In this document: positions 1 through 10,677 of the stretch, piece by piece
How positions within the stretch are numbered: position 1 is the stretch's first letter
How the letters are laid out: each line of letters opens with the position of its first letter
Assembly: GCA_016801845.1 (NCBI GenBank)
Contig: CM028926.1
Location: 10,911,001 to 10,975,000 of the forward strand
Reading direction: 5' to 3'
DNA from: Polydactylus sextarius
Taxonomy: Eukaryota; Chordata; Actinopteri; Polynemidae
DNA length: 64,000 bases
The notes under the pieces: model-generated
What the model was told of the DNA's origin: nothing
Databases searched by the model: none
What the model saw: only the letters and a program-made list of their open reading frames with translations
Position numbers and translations under genes: made by a program

Positions 1-1937
1 ATTTCTTGGCCAGTTCTTTAGACACCAGGTCGGCTATCTTAGGGTCCAGTAAGTAGTGATAACTGTACACCACGATGTTGGCATGGAGGATCTGAGAGGA
101 AATAAAGATAAAACAATGAAGTGAAGAATCATCCCGTCTCAGAGACTTATTGTTTTTATTGCAGTAAAATGTGCAGCTGAGTTGTTGGTTCATTTATTTT
201 GTCCTCGAGCTTTTTCTGCAGAGCAACGTACTGAATATCGGGCCAGGTAATACGGACACCATCCTTTCCTCCTGCCAAAGTCCTTCAGGTCGTCCAGGTT
301 GTAGATTCCAGCAGGAAGAGGAACCTGTCGACCGACTGCATCAAACTCCTGCAAAGAAAAAAAAAAACACAATGTGAGATGAACCTAAAGGAAACCAGAG
401 CTGAATAAAAAGCTCACAGCTCCAGGAAAAACATCTGAGATACTATGAGTTCATTCAGATATGAGCTCTAGTCTGTAGTTACACACAACGTGATATGTGA
501 TCACCTCTCATTGTTTGCTTTAGCCCAGTTAGACATCACAAAGGAAGAGTTACACTGTTGATCATTATGGTTTCTGTTCTCAGGTTTCACTGCTGCTGTG
601 TCGATCTGACCTCTTACCTCATAGAAACGACAGGCCGGCTGGTCGGGGTTACTGTGTCGTTGTGCTCGAATGTACGATGCTGTGAGACTGTGACATTTCC
701 CATCAACCTCCTTACCGAAGCGCAGAGAGCTCACCTAAATATAAACAGAGGATCCTGATCAAGTAATGACTCTTTAGACGTGTGTGTGTTAGCTGTGTTT
801 GAGCTCTGATGGTCGTACCTCAGGGTGGACACAGAGGTTTTTCCTGGAGGAAAGAGCCAGAGCCAAGAAGTTGTTGGTTTCTCCAGTTTCTTTGGAATAA
901 AACTCCATCAGCTTCCTCAGCTCCTCCACGACCTGATCAGTGAATCAGAGACACGATTTAATATGAAACACAAACCAAATGATTTGTGCCGCTCATCGTT
1001 TTAAATGTTTCTACGTCACATCGGGTTATTGAGTCACCTTCTCAATCTCAGGGACTGTTCTGGAGCAATAAATTAATTTGGTCACTTCCAGAGGAAAAGC
1101 CTGAGAGAGAAAGAGACATGAGCTGGTGTAAACCACGGTGATGATATAACTGGTACAACCTGAAAGCTCAGGAAGTCAGAGAGAAAAGTTAAACTCACCC
1201 TTTGATAGGCAACGATGAGAGACAGCAGAGAAATGGTCTTCCCTGTTCCTGACGGCATCTCCAGGACTCCATGACCCTGAACACGAACGACGAAACAAAA
1301 ACATTTACTTTACTGCACAAAACAAGAAGAGAGAATCAATTCACTTCATACATGTTTACTCACCGATATCAGAGGAAAACACTGTGTTTTTGTGAGTGAT
1401 GCATTTACCAAAGTTTAAAATGATACAGGATAAACACTGAGATATTTAGGTTAATGGTGGAGAGTATCAACGTTACATACATCCTGAAGTTCATGACTGT
1501 GACTTCAGCAGCAAACAACTCACCTTAGCATCCAGAGTCCTCTTCAGCTCCAACATGTAGGAATACTGCTCCGGATAAATGTAGTCATATGGAAAATACA
1601 CCAGCAGACCCTCGATGTTGAGTCTGGAGGGAAAATATATTAATGACTGAATTTACACAAGCGGCAGAGACAGTTTCCTTCTCTGTTTGTACTAAGAGAT
1701 GAGGAACATGTGTATGAAGCTAATGTAGCAGCTAAATCTGCAGCAGACATCAAACCTCATCAAAACACACGTTGACCGTTAAATTAAAGAGAATAAGGTG
1801 ATTAAACTGCAGCTGTTGGTGGAACAGTTACACTTTATTTAACTCGTTAATGTTAAAGTTAATGCTAACATGCTAACTCTGACCAAACATCACGTCTCTA
1901 CGAGTTAAAACGTTTTTTTCAGAAAAACTCACTTCAT
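1..1937 (-). CDS. ercc2: ERCC2/XPD TFIIH helicase, N-terminal 8 exons (partial)
   Basis: ERCC2 (XPD) is the 5'-3' DNA helicase subunit of TFIIH, used in nucleotide excision repair and transcription initiation. Coding exons on the minus strand, in gene order: 1933-1937, 1524-1623, 1199-1276, 1038-1100, 819-932, 618-734, 232-348 and 1-91 (cut by the window edge). All have GT-AG borders and compatible phases, and give about 228 of the roughly 760 residues usual for the family. The start encodes MKLNIEGLLVYFPYDYIYPE, the family N-terminus. Walker A MPSGTGKT has its lysine at residue 48. The four 4Fe-4S cluster cysteines fall at 116, 134, 155 and 190, the same numbers as in the human protein. Exon 8 encodes ILHANIVVYSYHYLLDPK, just before the Walker B/DEAH region, which is outside the window. 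Nothing looks broken. The first intron (1624-1932) separates a 5-nt coding first exon from the rest. Confidence 0.97.
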
Positions 1938-2148
1938 CTTATCAACACGTGTCGTCGCCGCTTCTCTTCTTTAACATCAACTTTAGTTATTTTAAATAAA
2001 TATTAATAACTTTGACTTAAAATAACACAACCTGCTGCAGAGAAACGTTACTGGCTACAAATGACAGAAGAAGAAGAAAAAAGAGAAGAAGAAGAAGCTG
2101 CAGTTACATTTTAGGCTCATTACCGCCCTCTGCGGCCAACGCATGAAC

Positions 2149-2150
<2 letters not shown>
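1938..2150 (-). promoter_or_regulatory. ercc2 5' end and proximal promoter region
   Basis: This is the sequence directly upstream of the ercc2 start codon. No TATA box is evident. It holds a CTCF-like match on the minus strand at about 2124-2140 (GGCCGCAGAGGGCGG core), followed immediately upstream by a (TA)n tract. The transcription start was not located; extent is inferred from position only. Confidence 0.4.

Positions 2151-2151
<1 letters not shown>

Positions 2152-2227
<76 letters not shown>
2152..2227. repeat. (TA)n microsatellite
   Basis: An uninterrupted alternating TA tract of about 76 bp between the ercc2 5' end and the possible small transcript at 2392. Minus-strand ORFs here (poly Ile-Tyr) are artefacts of the repeat. 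Confidence 0.97.
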
Positions 2228-2233
<6 letters not shown>

Positions 2234-2391
2234 AATTATACGATTTTTTTTCCCCAAATATTTGACAGAAACTGAAGCAGTTCCTTCCTCCTCCGTCACC
2301 TGACTCACAGCTCCGCCCTCAGAGGTTTTATAATCAACCATCTCACCTGTGCAGCCTCTTTCCAGCCTGAACAAAGAACCTGACCAACCTC

Positions 2392-3306
2392 ATGGTGGAG
2401 GCCTCATCTGACTACATGACTCCGTGTAAGTCTGATTTTTATTTGTTGTGTAGTTGTGCTGTTGTTGCATTACTGGTTAAATTGGTAACTAAGTGATTAT
2501 TTGTCAGTTTTATTTAGTTTGTATTGTGGATGTAATTTGTTTGAAATGTGTCTAATGTTGGTTGATAAAATCCAAACTGATCCTGAATAAAAAAACAAAA
2601 TAAAACTAATGCGGTTGTTGTGTGTTGTTCTTTGTCCTGAGTTCATCTTCACTGGATTTTATTTTACTGTTTTATCGTTGTGGGAATGTTTAAGATGCAT
2701 AAAAAGAAACCTGAACTAAAGTTTTTAAGTTCTTCAACATGGCATCATTGTGTTTTGTTAAATAAATGTTGTGAAGATCTGTTTTTCTTCTCTCTCATCT
2801 GATTGTTCTCACCTGTTTGTCAAGACTAATTAAATACTGAACCGTGTTGCAGTCGTTCCGTTATCACCTTCACATGGGGACGTGTTGATGAGATTAGATC
2901 TTATTCTTTAATTTGTTAATTTAACAGTATTTTATTGTGTTGAAGGACAAATTGTCTGTGTTCAACTTTAAACTTTTCCTCTGTTTGTTTCTTTCAGGTA
3001 TCACAGTTGATGTTGTTCTGGTTATTAAGATGAATCTGAAGCCTGAATCAGACCTGAACCTTTTACAATCAGGTATGAACTTGAAGTAACTGTTTGTTTT
3101 ATTTTTTGTACTAAAATTTGAAGTAAAATTTAAAATAACAATGAAACTGAGAATTAATTCTGAAAATAAACCTCTTTATTATATTCTACATAAATATTTG
3201 TATTTATTTACATACTGGGTTGATGATGAATTGAAGAAATTGTCTTTGTCATTCAGCCTCTTGTAGCGGTTGTATGTTTGTATTAATACTGTTTAATTCT
3301 GGTTGA
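2392..3306 (+). CDS. Possible small three-exon transcript, unknown product (speculative)
   Basis: I do not recognise this product. A TATA-like TTTTATAATC lies near 2325. An ATG at 2392 opens 34 nt that end at a good donor (CCGT|GTAAGT). A second exon, 2998-3072, follows a pyrimidine-rich acceptor (TTTCTTTCAG) and ends at CAG|GTATGA. A third, from 3257 after TTTGTCATTCAG, stays in phase and stops at 3304-3306, with A-rich ATAAAATAAAAC sequence directly after. The joined frame starts MVEASSDYMTPCITVD and is about 52 residues with no domain, so it could equally be a non-coding RNA or chance splice signals in AT-rich DNA. It lies head-to-head with ercc2, where an antisense or bidirectional transcript would be unsurprising. 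Confidence 0.15.
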
Positions 3307-4078
3307 TAAAATAAGATAAAATAAAACATTAAATGCTTGAATCAGAAACATGTTTCATGTCGGAATTAATTATTGTTTTATCAAACTTTCGTTTCACCGC
3401 TGAATCTTTCAACCAAATGTGATAAATTTGCTGTTTAAGTCACATTTAAAGTTTATATCTTCTGTTTAACATTTTCATATGATTTGAGAACGTGGTTTAC
3501 TAAGATTAATATAATTAAACATAAAATATGTGTCGATACATTTATAGAGAAAATAATTTGAAAGTTTAGTCTCGTAGTTATGAATTAAAAAAAAGAAAAG
3601 AAAAAAAGCTGTTTTGTGAACATATTTTGAAAGGACGAACAGGAAGTTGCTCCTATTAAATTAGTAAAACTAGCATCAGCGCTAAAAATCCTGACAGTTT
3701 ATTATTATAATTATTATATCAGTTTTAATCCTTCAGTGATTTAATAAAAACACATATTAAAAAATAATAAATTACCAGCCAAAACTGCGCTAACTCGATT
3801 TAGTTAATCGCGTTTTCGCGGCTTTTCAATATTTCAATAACACTTCACTGTTTAAAAGAACGAGGTTTTTTAAATGTATCATCTGTTTTAAGAAATAAAT
3901 GGGAGGTTAAAGAATCGGTTTGCTAGTTGTCATTAGCAAATGCAGTTTGTTTTCATTTAACAACCAACGGAAGCGTTTAAAAACTTTCGTTGAACTAATT
4001 TGAAAGGATTTACCGGAAGTATCAACGCAATGATTATTGATGAGAGTTTTACTAATACATTGTAATACCAAATTTTGT

Positions 4079-4155
4079 CCACAAGAGGGCAGTGACTATT
4101 GTGATTGCTATTAATGATCTGGCGATTATACGTGTTACTGCCCTCTGGTGGTCAC
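4079..4155. promoter_or_regulatory. CTCF-like site pair, array unit 1
   Basis: CCACAAGAGGGCAG on the plus strand (4079) faces the inverted CCCTCTGGTGG (4141), read as CCACCAGAGGG on the minus strand. Both resemble the CTCF core. The pair is about 60 bp apart and repeats in the next two array units. Binding is inferred from motif similarity only. Confidence 0.4.
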
Positions 4156-5420
4156 AATTTGGAACTACAGCTCCGAAGTAAAACTAGCATTAGTGCTACA
4201 ATCACATGAGGCTAGTACTTCCGGTGAATCCTTTCAAAGTAATAGTTAAACGAAACTTCCGTTGGTTGTAAAATATAAATCAACTGCTATGACGAGCAAG
4301 TCGAAGGTTATAAACGATTTCTGATCGTAGTTGTACAGTTTTAGTGAAGGTAGATATTTACGGCAAATTAAAGGTTGTTGAGGTCACTATTCTGTACATT
4401 AATAAAAATAAATACATGTAGACAAGCTAGCATGCTAACACTCGCGATAAATTCCTTTTGAAAATATTGGTAAAATCGACAATTACGAGTTAGCGCTAAT
4501 GTTAGCATAGCTAGCCTCTACTTTCCTCCGTCTGTTATCTTGTATGTTCTGACATTTTAGTGGTAGATTTATTTCTTTTGGTAAAAAAAAAAGTGTAGTT
4601 TTCGTGGTTTCATTGGAACTAGTAGCGCGTTTTCCCTTCGAGTGTTTGATTTAGTTTCTTTCTTTTTTTTCGCCGGCATGTTTTGAAAAGTTACATATGA
4701 AGCAACTTTTTACTGAACTTCCTGCTTTAACGCGATCTTTACTAATCTACTGTTAGACCGATTAAATTAGTAAAACTGGCGTCAGTGCTAAAATTTAAAA
4801 AAATTAAATAAATACAAATAATTAAAAAACTGCTTCCGGTAAACCCTTTCAACGTAATACAGTAATGATCCCGATGGAGTGTTAGCATGCTAACTTATCT
4901 ACTTTGTTTTTTTTGTTGTTGTTGTTTTTAAACTAATGTATCGCAGTCGACAGACGTGAATCTAACTGATGTCGTTTTAAATGATTTGAAAAAATAAAAA
5001 ATAAAAATAATAATACAATTGGAAATATAAACATAGTTTATTAGCCAATGCTACACTAATACAGACGATCTAATAAGCCGCGTTTTCGCGGTATTTCAAC
5101 ATTTCAGTAAAATTTAAAAAATATTACATTAAAGCGTTTTATTAGTTTATTAAACTATTCATATAAAATAAACGGGAGGTTAATAAAAGACGTAAACGTT
5201 TACTAACCGACTCGGAATGCTAGTTTTCGTTAGCCTTGCTAATGTTATAGCTTTCGTGAACATTATAAACACAAGAGTCGATGTGACCTTCACAGTTCTC
5301 GTCGCTGTAGTTTATTTATATTTAACAACTGTTACTTTGAAAAGATTAATCGGAAGTACCAACCTGATGAATTTTGCACTGATGCAAATTTTACTAATAA
5401 ATTGTAATACCATATTTTGA

Positions 5421-5505
5421 CCACAAGAGGGCAGTGAATGTTCTGATAGTCAGAAACCTAATTGTATATTAGTATCTTAATATCCAAGTGCCCTCTGGTG
5501 GTCAC
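5421..5505. promoter_or_regulatory. CTCF-like site pair, array unit 2
   Basis: Same inverted arrangement as in unit 1: CCACAAGAGGGCAG at 5421 and CCCTCTGGTGGTCAC at 5491. Both core motifs are intact here although the bases between them differ completely from unit 1. Confidence 0.4.
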
Positions 5506-6745
5506 AGTTTGGAACTACAGCACTGAAGTAAAACTAGCGTTAGTGCTAAAAATCACATGAGGCTAGTACTTCCGGTAAATCTTTTCAAAGTAATAGTTAA
5601 ACGAAACTTCCCAGTTGGTTGTAAAATATAAATCAACTGCTATAACGAGCAAGTCGAAGGTTATAAACGATTTCTGATCGTAGTTGTACAGTTTTAGTGG
5701 AGGTAGATATTTACGACAAATTAAAGGTTGTTGAGGTCACTATTCTGTACATGAATAAAAATAAATACATGTAGACAAGCTAGCATGCTAACACTCGCGA
5801 TAAATTCCTTTTGAAAATATTGGTAAAATTGACATTACGAGTTAGCGCTAATGTTAGCATAGCTAGCCTCTACTTTCCTCCGTCTGTTATCTTGTATGTT
5901 CTGACATTTTAGTGGTAGATTTCTTTCTTTTGGTAAAAAGAAAAGTGTAGTTTTCGTGGTTTCATTGGAACCAGTAGCGCGTTTTCCCTTCGAGTTTATT
6001 TTTTCTTTTTTTTCGCCGTCATGTTTTGAAAAGTTACATATGAAGCAACTTTTTACTGAACTTCCTGCTTTAACGCGATCTTTACTAATCTACTGTTAGA
6101 CCGATTAAATTAGTAAAACTAGCGACAGTGATAAAAAAAAAAACAAAACAAAAAAAAAACTAATGCTTCCGGTAAACCCTTTCAAATTAATATAGTAATG
6201 ATCCCGATGGAGTGTTAGCATGCTAACTTATCTACATTATTTTTTTGTTGTTAAACTAATGTATCGTAGTCGACAGACGTTAATCTAACTCCGATATCGA
6301 TTTAAATGATTAAAAAAGACAAAAGAAATTCAATAATAATACGACTAAAAATATAAACGTAGTTTACTAGATAATGCTACACTACTACAGACGATATAAG
6401 CCGCGTGTTTGCGGTTTTTCAACATTTCAGTGAAATTTAAAAAATATTACATTAAAGCGTTTTATTAGTTAATTAAACTATTCATTTAAAATAATAAACG
6501 AGGTTAATAAGACATAAACGTTACTAACCGACTCGGAATGCTAGTTTTCGTTAGCCTTGCTAATGTTATAGCTTCTGTAAATATTATAAACCGAACCAAG
6601 AGTCGATGTGATCTTCACAGTTCTCGTCGCAGCAGTTTATTTATATTTAACAAATATTACTTTGAAAGGATTAATCGGAAGTACTGACCTGCTGATTTTT
6701 GCACTGATGCGAATTTTACTAATAAATTGTAATACCATATTTTGA

Positions 6746-6830
6746 CCACAAGAGGGCAGTGAATGTTCTCATAGTCAGAAACCTAATTGTATATTAGTAT
6801 CTTAATATCCAAGTGCCCTCTGGTGGTCAC
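6746..6830. promoter_or_regulatory. CTCF-like site pair, array unit 3
   Basis: Third copy of the inverted pair: CCACAAGAGGGCAG at 6746 and CCCTCTGGTGGTCAC at 6816. Related but more diverged cores occur at 8111 (CGCCCTCCAGTGGTG) and 8590 (CCACCGGAGGGCGGCA). Confidence 0.4.
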
Positions 6831-8861
6831 AATTTGGAACTACAGCACTGAAGTAAAACTAGCGTTAGTGCCAGAATCATATACTATTACTTCCGGTATA
6901 CCTTTCAAAATGCTAAACGAAATTTCCCAGTTGGTTATAAAATATAAATCTACTGCTATGACGAGCAAGTCAAAGGTTATAAACTATTTCTTGTCGCAGC
7001 TGTACAGTTTTAGTGAAGGTCGATATTTACGATAAATTTTAGGTTGACTGTGCTGTACTGTCCAATAGTTTGAAAAAATTATCACTGTAGACAAGCGAAC
7101 ACGCTAGCATGCTAACATTCTCCTCAAATTCCTGTTGAAAAATACTGGTAAAACTGACAAAACGCTAATGTTAGCATAGCTAGCCTCCGCTTTCCCTCCG
7201 TCTGTTGTCTTGTATGTTCTCCGACATTCTAGTGGTAGGTTTCGTTGTTTGGATTAAAACGAACTTGTGTGGAGTTTAGTTTGAACTGGGGACACGTTTT
7301 CACCTCCGAGTACTTTATTTTTAGTGAACATATTTTGAAAGGTTACAGGAAGTTACTTTCTATTGAACGTTCTGCTTTAACGAGATCTTTACTAATTTAC
7401 TATGCTGGACCCGTTAAAATAGTAAAATTAGCGTCAGTGCTTTAAAAAAAAAAAAAAAAAAATCCAGACAGGCTGATGTTTCCGGTAAATCCTTTCAAAA
7501 TAAATAAAGTCATCTTCCTGTTGAGGCGTTAGCATACTAGCTTGTCTGCGTCGATTGTACGTAGATTAGATGAAAGTGTTTTGTGTTAAGAAAATAATAT
7601 AAAAACAAAATAAATGAAAAATTAATGAAGAACCGGAAAACTAGTTTTTGTTTAAGCTAACATGTTAGCTTCAATGAATCAGAGGTCGACGAAATGACCT
7701 CATTTTTCATCACAACAGTTTAACAACGAACAGAAACATTTAATGAATTTCGTTTGTTTTTCACAGTGATGCGAATTTTACTAATAAATAGCAATACCAA
7801 ATGAATACTTGATTCGCTACTAGGCTAATTTTATGTAGCATTGCTAACATTAGCGTTTAACGGTTTGTCGAGTGCGTCGTTATTTTGAAGAGGAGATACC
7901 GGAAGTGTTAGCAGAGCGGCTCGTCTACATTAATGGCATTTTAGTAATATTTTGTGGCGGATGAAGGAAAAGTGTAGATTAGTTATTAGCTTTGCTAACA
8001 CAATCGTTATGGTGTCGTTTGTATTATTTTGAAAGGAATAAACCGGAAGTTTTGGCATACTAGTTTGTCTGCATTGATGGTGTTTTTACCAACGCTGCCA
8101 ACCTGAATGTCGCCCTCCAGTGGTGAAAATATGTAATTAAACACACTGCGCCAGCTAACGCTGCGCTGACGCAGACGTCGGTTAACTGCGTTGTCAGAAA
8201 ATCATCAGTTCAAGTGTTTTATCAAAACTAAAACAGTTAACATGTGAAGCGTTTAGGATTTGTAGTTAATTTACATTTATTAGTTAATAAATCAGAAACG
8301 ACGCTGTTGGAGGATCATTAGGACGACGACGGAGGAAATAATCGGTATGTCGCTCTTTGATAAACATGCTAACATGGTAGCTTCAATATTAAAGTGGAAA
8401 ATTTGTTAATATAAGTTTAGTCTTTAGTTGTTTTGTTTTACAACAAATTTATTGTACTTTTTTTTTGTCTACATTACAATCGCTTCCGGTCCGTTTACTT
8501 TGAAATGATTCACCGGAAGTGTTGGTCTGTCCTCATTTTAGCACTGACGCTGGTTTTACTTATGTAATGTGCTGCAGTTCCTCGTGTTCACCACCGGAGG
8601 GCGGCAAAGTGTCGTCATTTAATCGTGTCTCTTCCAACGTGGAATTAAAGACGTTGAATTGATAAAAGCAGCGTTAATGCAGATAATTTAGGAAACTTCA
8701 ACTTCCGGTTAGTCCTTTCAAAATATATTGGTAATATTTAAACAGTTAAAACGATATTAATATAGAAATTTCTATTACATTGTCATCTGAGGAAGTTAAA
8801 TGACTAAACTGAACATTTTATAAACTAAGTCAACATAAGACAAATAATTTAATAGGAACCT

Positions 8862-9768
8862 TTTATTTATACATGTACAGTGATATATACATACAGCATA
8901 AATGACATGTGAATAACAGGCTACTGTGTTGACGCAGACAGTGAATGTTAGAGGCAGACAGTTGAACAACACGGACGATGAGTTTTTAAAAAGACAAATG
9001 TCTGAAAATCATCAAAAGCAGCAGTTTTCTTACACTTGAAGCGTTTTATTAGTTAAAACTACAAGAATAAACATTCTCAGTTTCCCTTTAATCAAAAAGA
9101 AAAAGAAATGCTGCAGCTGCTGTGGTAAACACCAGTTATAAGCTTATATCTTCATCTGTTGCAACAGTAAAATTAGCAGTTCTTCACATTTTATCTGGCG
9201 ATGAAGCTTTAATTCTCAGTCGTCTAAAACCAGTTCATCCTCAACGTTGATCTGAAGCAGCGAAAAATGAATCAGGACAGAAAATGACCTGCAGCGTCAA
9301 ACTATTTCTGTTTGTAGTTCAAGCTCAGCAGGTCTAGTTTGAAGTTAGTGCAGAAGTGAACAGACTTTAAGACTGAAACAATCAGTCTGTGGATTAGTGA
9401 CACTGAGTCGTGCTGCTCCTGAATATTATTCACAGCTGCTGATTTTCTCTCAGAACAGCTGAGACGTTCACATCAGACTCAGCTGATTGTTGACGAGCAG
9501 GAAAACAAACAGATTAACTGACGAAACAAGTGGTTGTGGCTGATATTTTGAATCAGAGGAATGTGCTGTTTAAGTTCATGAAAACAAGATCAAGTTGTTT
9601 CTTTTGTTACAGTCTGAATGTTTGATAAAGGCTTCAAGGACCAGCCTGTTGCCTCGGCTGTCGTCTTCTCAGGCTGCAGCTTTTTAAAGCCTTCATCTGT
9701 CCCTTTGTTCTCTTCATAAAGTCTGTCGATATATTAAACGATGAATAAAAAATATCTGTGTCCTCTGT
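8862..9768 (-). other. Probable 3'UTR of the Cdc42 effector gene
   Basis: Non-coding DNA directly downstream of the CDC42EP-like stop codon. A poly(A) signal on the minus strand (AATAAA, plus-strand TTTATT at 8862-8867) offers a transcript end of about 0.9 kb of 3'UTR. No other gene signal is visible here. Confidence 0.5.
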
Positions 9769-10677
9769 TCACAGCTCACAGCGGTCGTCCACCGTCTTGT
9801 ATCGGTCCATGATACTGAGGACGTCCTCCAGGATGGACGGACCCAGATCCAGGTCTAAACCGGCCATAGAGTCCGACCGCGACACGGCGGGCGGCGGCGT
9901 GAGATGGAAGGCGGCGTACGGCGACTCGCTGCGTTCGCTCCTCAGATCCTCGTTGCTCAGTCCGGCGTCAGAGTCCAGACTGAGGCCGCGGCGAACGTCC
10001 AGAGGACCGCAGGTTTCTGACATCGAGTCCTCGGAGGAAACTTCGGAGAAGGAGCCGGAGGACGGGACGAGGCGGCGGATGGCGGGAGAGATGCTGATGT
10101 CACGACACGGCTCCGACGCCAGCCGACCCACGACGCCGTTCTCACACAGCATCAGGGTGGAGTGAGGCTGGTTGTGGTCGTCCGTGTGGTTGGTCTCCGT
10201 CAGCAGCTGATGATGATGATGATGGTGGGTTTGTTGCGACGAAGGTGAAGGGTTGTCCAGGTGGAGGCGCGGCGGTTTGGGCGGCGCCTGTTCGTGTGCG
10301 ATGAACACAGGCATGGAGATGGTGGTCTTCAGCAGCCCGGAGGAGGCGTGTTGGTAGTGGTAGCCGTTGTAGGCGTAGCTGTGTGGGTCGTATTTAGCGG
10401 CGGCGGCGACGCCTTCGTCCAGACGTCGCTCGACGCTCTGAGAGCGAGCGTGGCCGTTCTGCGTCCGGCTCAGCGACGGCAGCATGTCCATCTTCCCCTG
10501 GAGAAAACCGACGTCTCCAAACATGTCTCCTTCACCTTCGGGTCCGACGTGGGCGCTGTGGCGGACGTCGCCCAGCGGGGGGCTGATCATGTCACCCGAC
10601 AGGACGTCACGAAGCTTCAGCTTCTTTCCTTTCTTAGGAGTCGTGGTTTTTAAGTAAATTGGCGTCTTCGCCGGCAT
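9769..10677 (-). CDS. cdc42ep2/3-like: Cdc42 effector protein (BORG family, CDC42EP2/3-like)
   Basis: The protein is 302 residues, encoded in one exon. The start at 10677 was chosen because MPAKTPIYLK is the CDC42EP3 N-terminus and a splice acceptor (CTTCAG) lies 10 nt upstream; the longer open frame runs into intron. BORG proteins bind GTP-Cdc42 through a CRIB motif and organise septins and actin. The CRIB/BORG block is at residues 29-56 (DMISPPLGDVRHSAHVG, then DMFGDVGFLQGKMDML). Residue 38 is Val where the CRIB consensus and the human paralogues have Phe. Further on are the APPKPPRLHL proline motif seen in CDC42EP2, a short His run (about residue 150), a Ser-rich middle, and the C-terminal LDLGPSILEDVLSIMD block. 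Length exceeds human EP2 (210) and EP3 (254), so paralogue assignment is uncertain. 5' non-coding exon(s) were not located. Confidence 0.92.
   Translation of the reverse strand: MPAKTPIYLKTTTPKKGKKLKLRDVLSGDMISPPLGDVRHSAHVGPEGEGDMFGDVGFLQGKMDMLPSLSRTQNGHARSQSVERRLDEGVAAAAKYDPHSYAYNGYHYQHASSGLLKTTISMPVFIAHEQAPPKPPRLHLDNPSPSSQQTHHHHHHQLLTETNHTDDHNQPHSTLMLCENGVVGRLASEPCRDISISPAIRRLVPSSGSFSEVSSEDSMSETCGPLDVRRGLSLDSDAGLSNEDLRSERSESPYAAFHLTPPPAVSRSDSMAGLDLDLGPSILEDVLSIMDRYKTVDDRCEL

Larger units (their letters stand above)
3600..8730. repeat. Diverged tandem array, unit about 1.32-1.35 kb
   Basis: Long blocks recur in the same order. The CCACAAGAGGGCAG block is at 4079, 5421 and 6746. The CCCTCTGGTGGTCAC block is at 4141, 5491 and 6816. 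The block beginning AAATATAAATC is near 4271, 5625 and 6946. The GCGTTTTCGCGG-like block is near 3810, 5080 and 6403. Spacings are about 1350 then 1325 bp. The first two full units are nearly identical over several hundred bases; the third is more diverged, and sequence before 4060 and after about 7500 looks like decayed units. No ORF over 90 codons is conserved between units, so the array appears non-coding. I see no transposase or reverse transcriptase. Confidence 0.88.

Noticed and set aside
5217..5420. 67-codon hydrophobic ORF in the tandem array
   Set aside because: Not preserved in the other array units, so not a conserved peptide.
9758..10653. Plus-strand and alternate-frame ORFs over the Cdc42 effector gene
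   Set aside because: GC-rich coding DNA opens shadow frames; only the minus frame has CRIB and BORG motifs.
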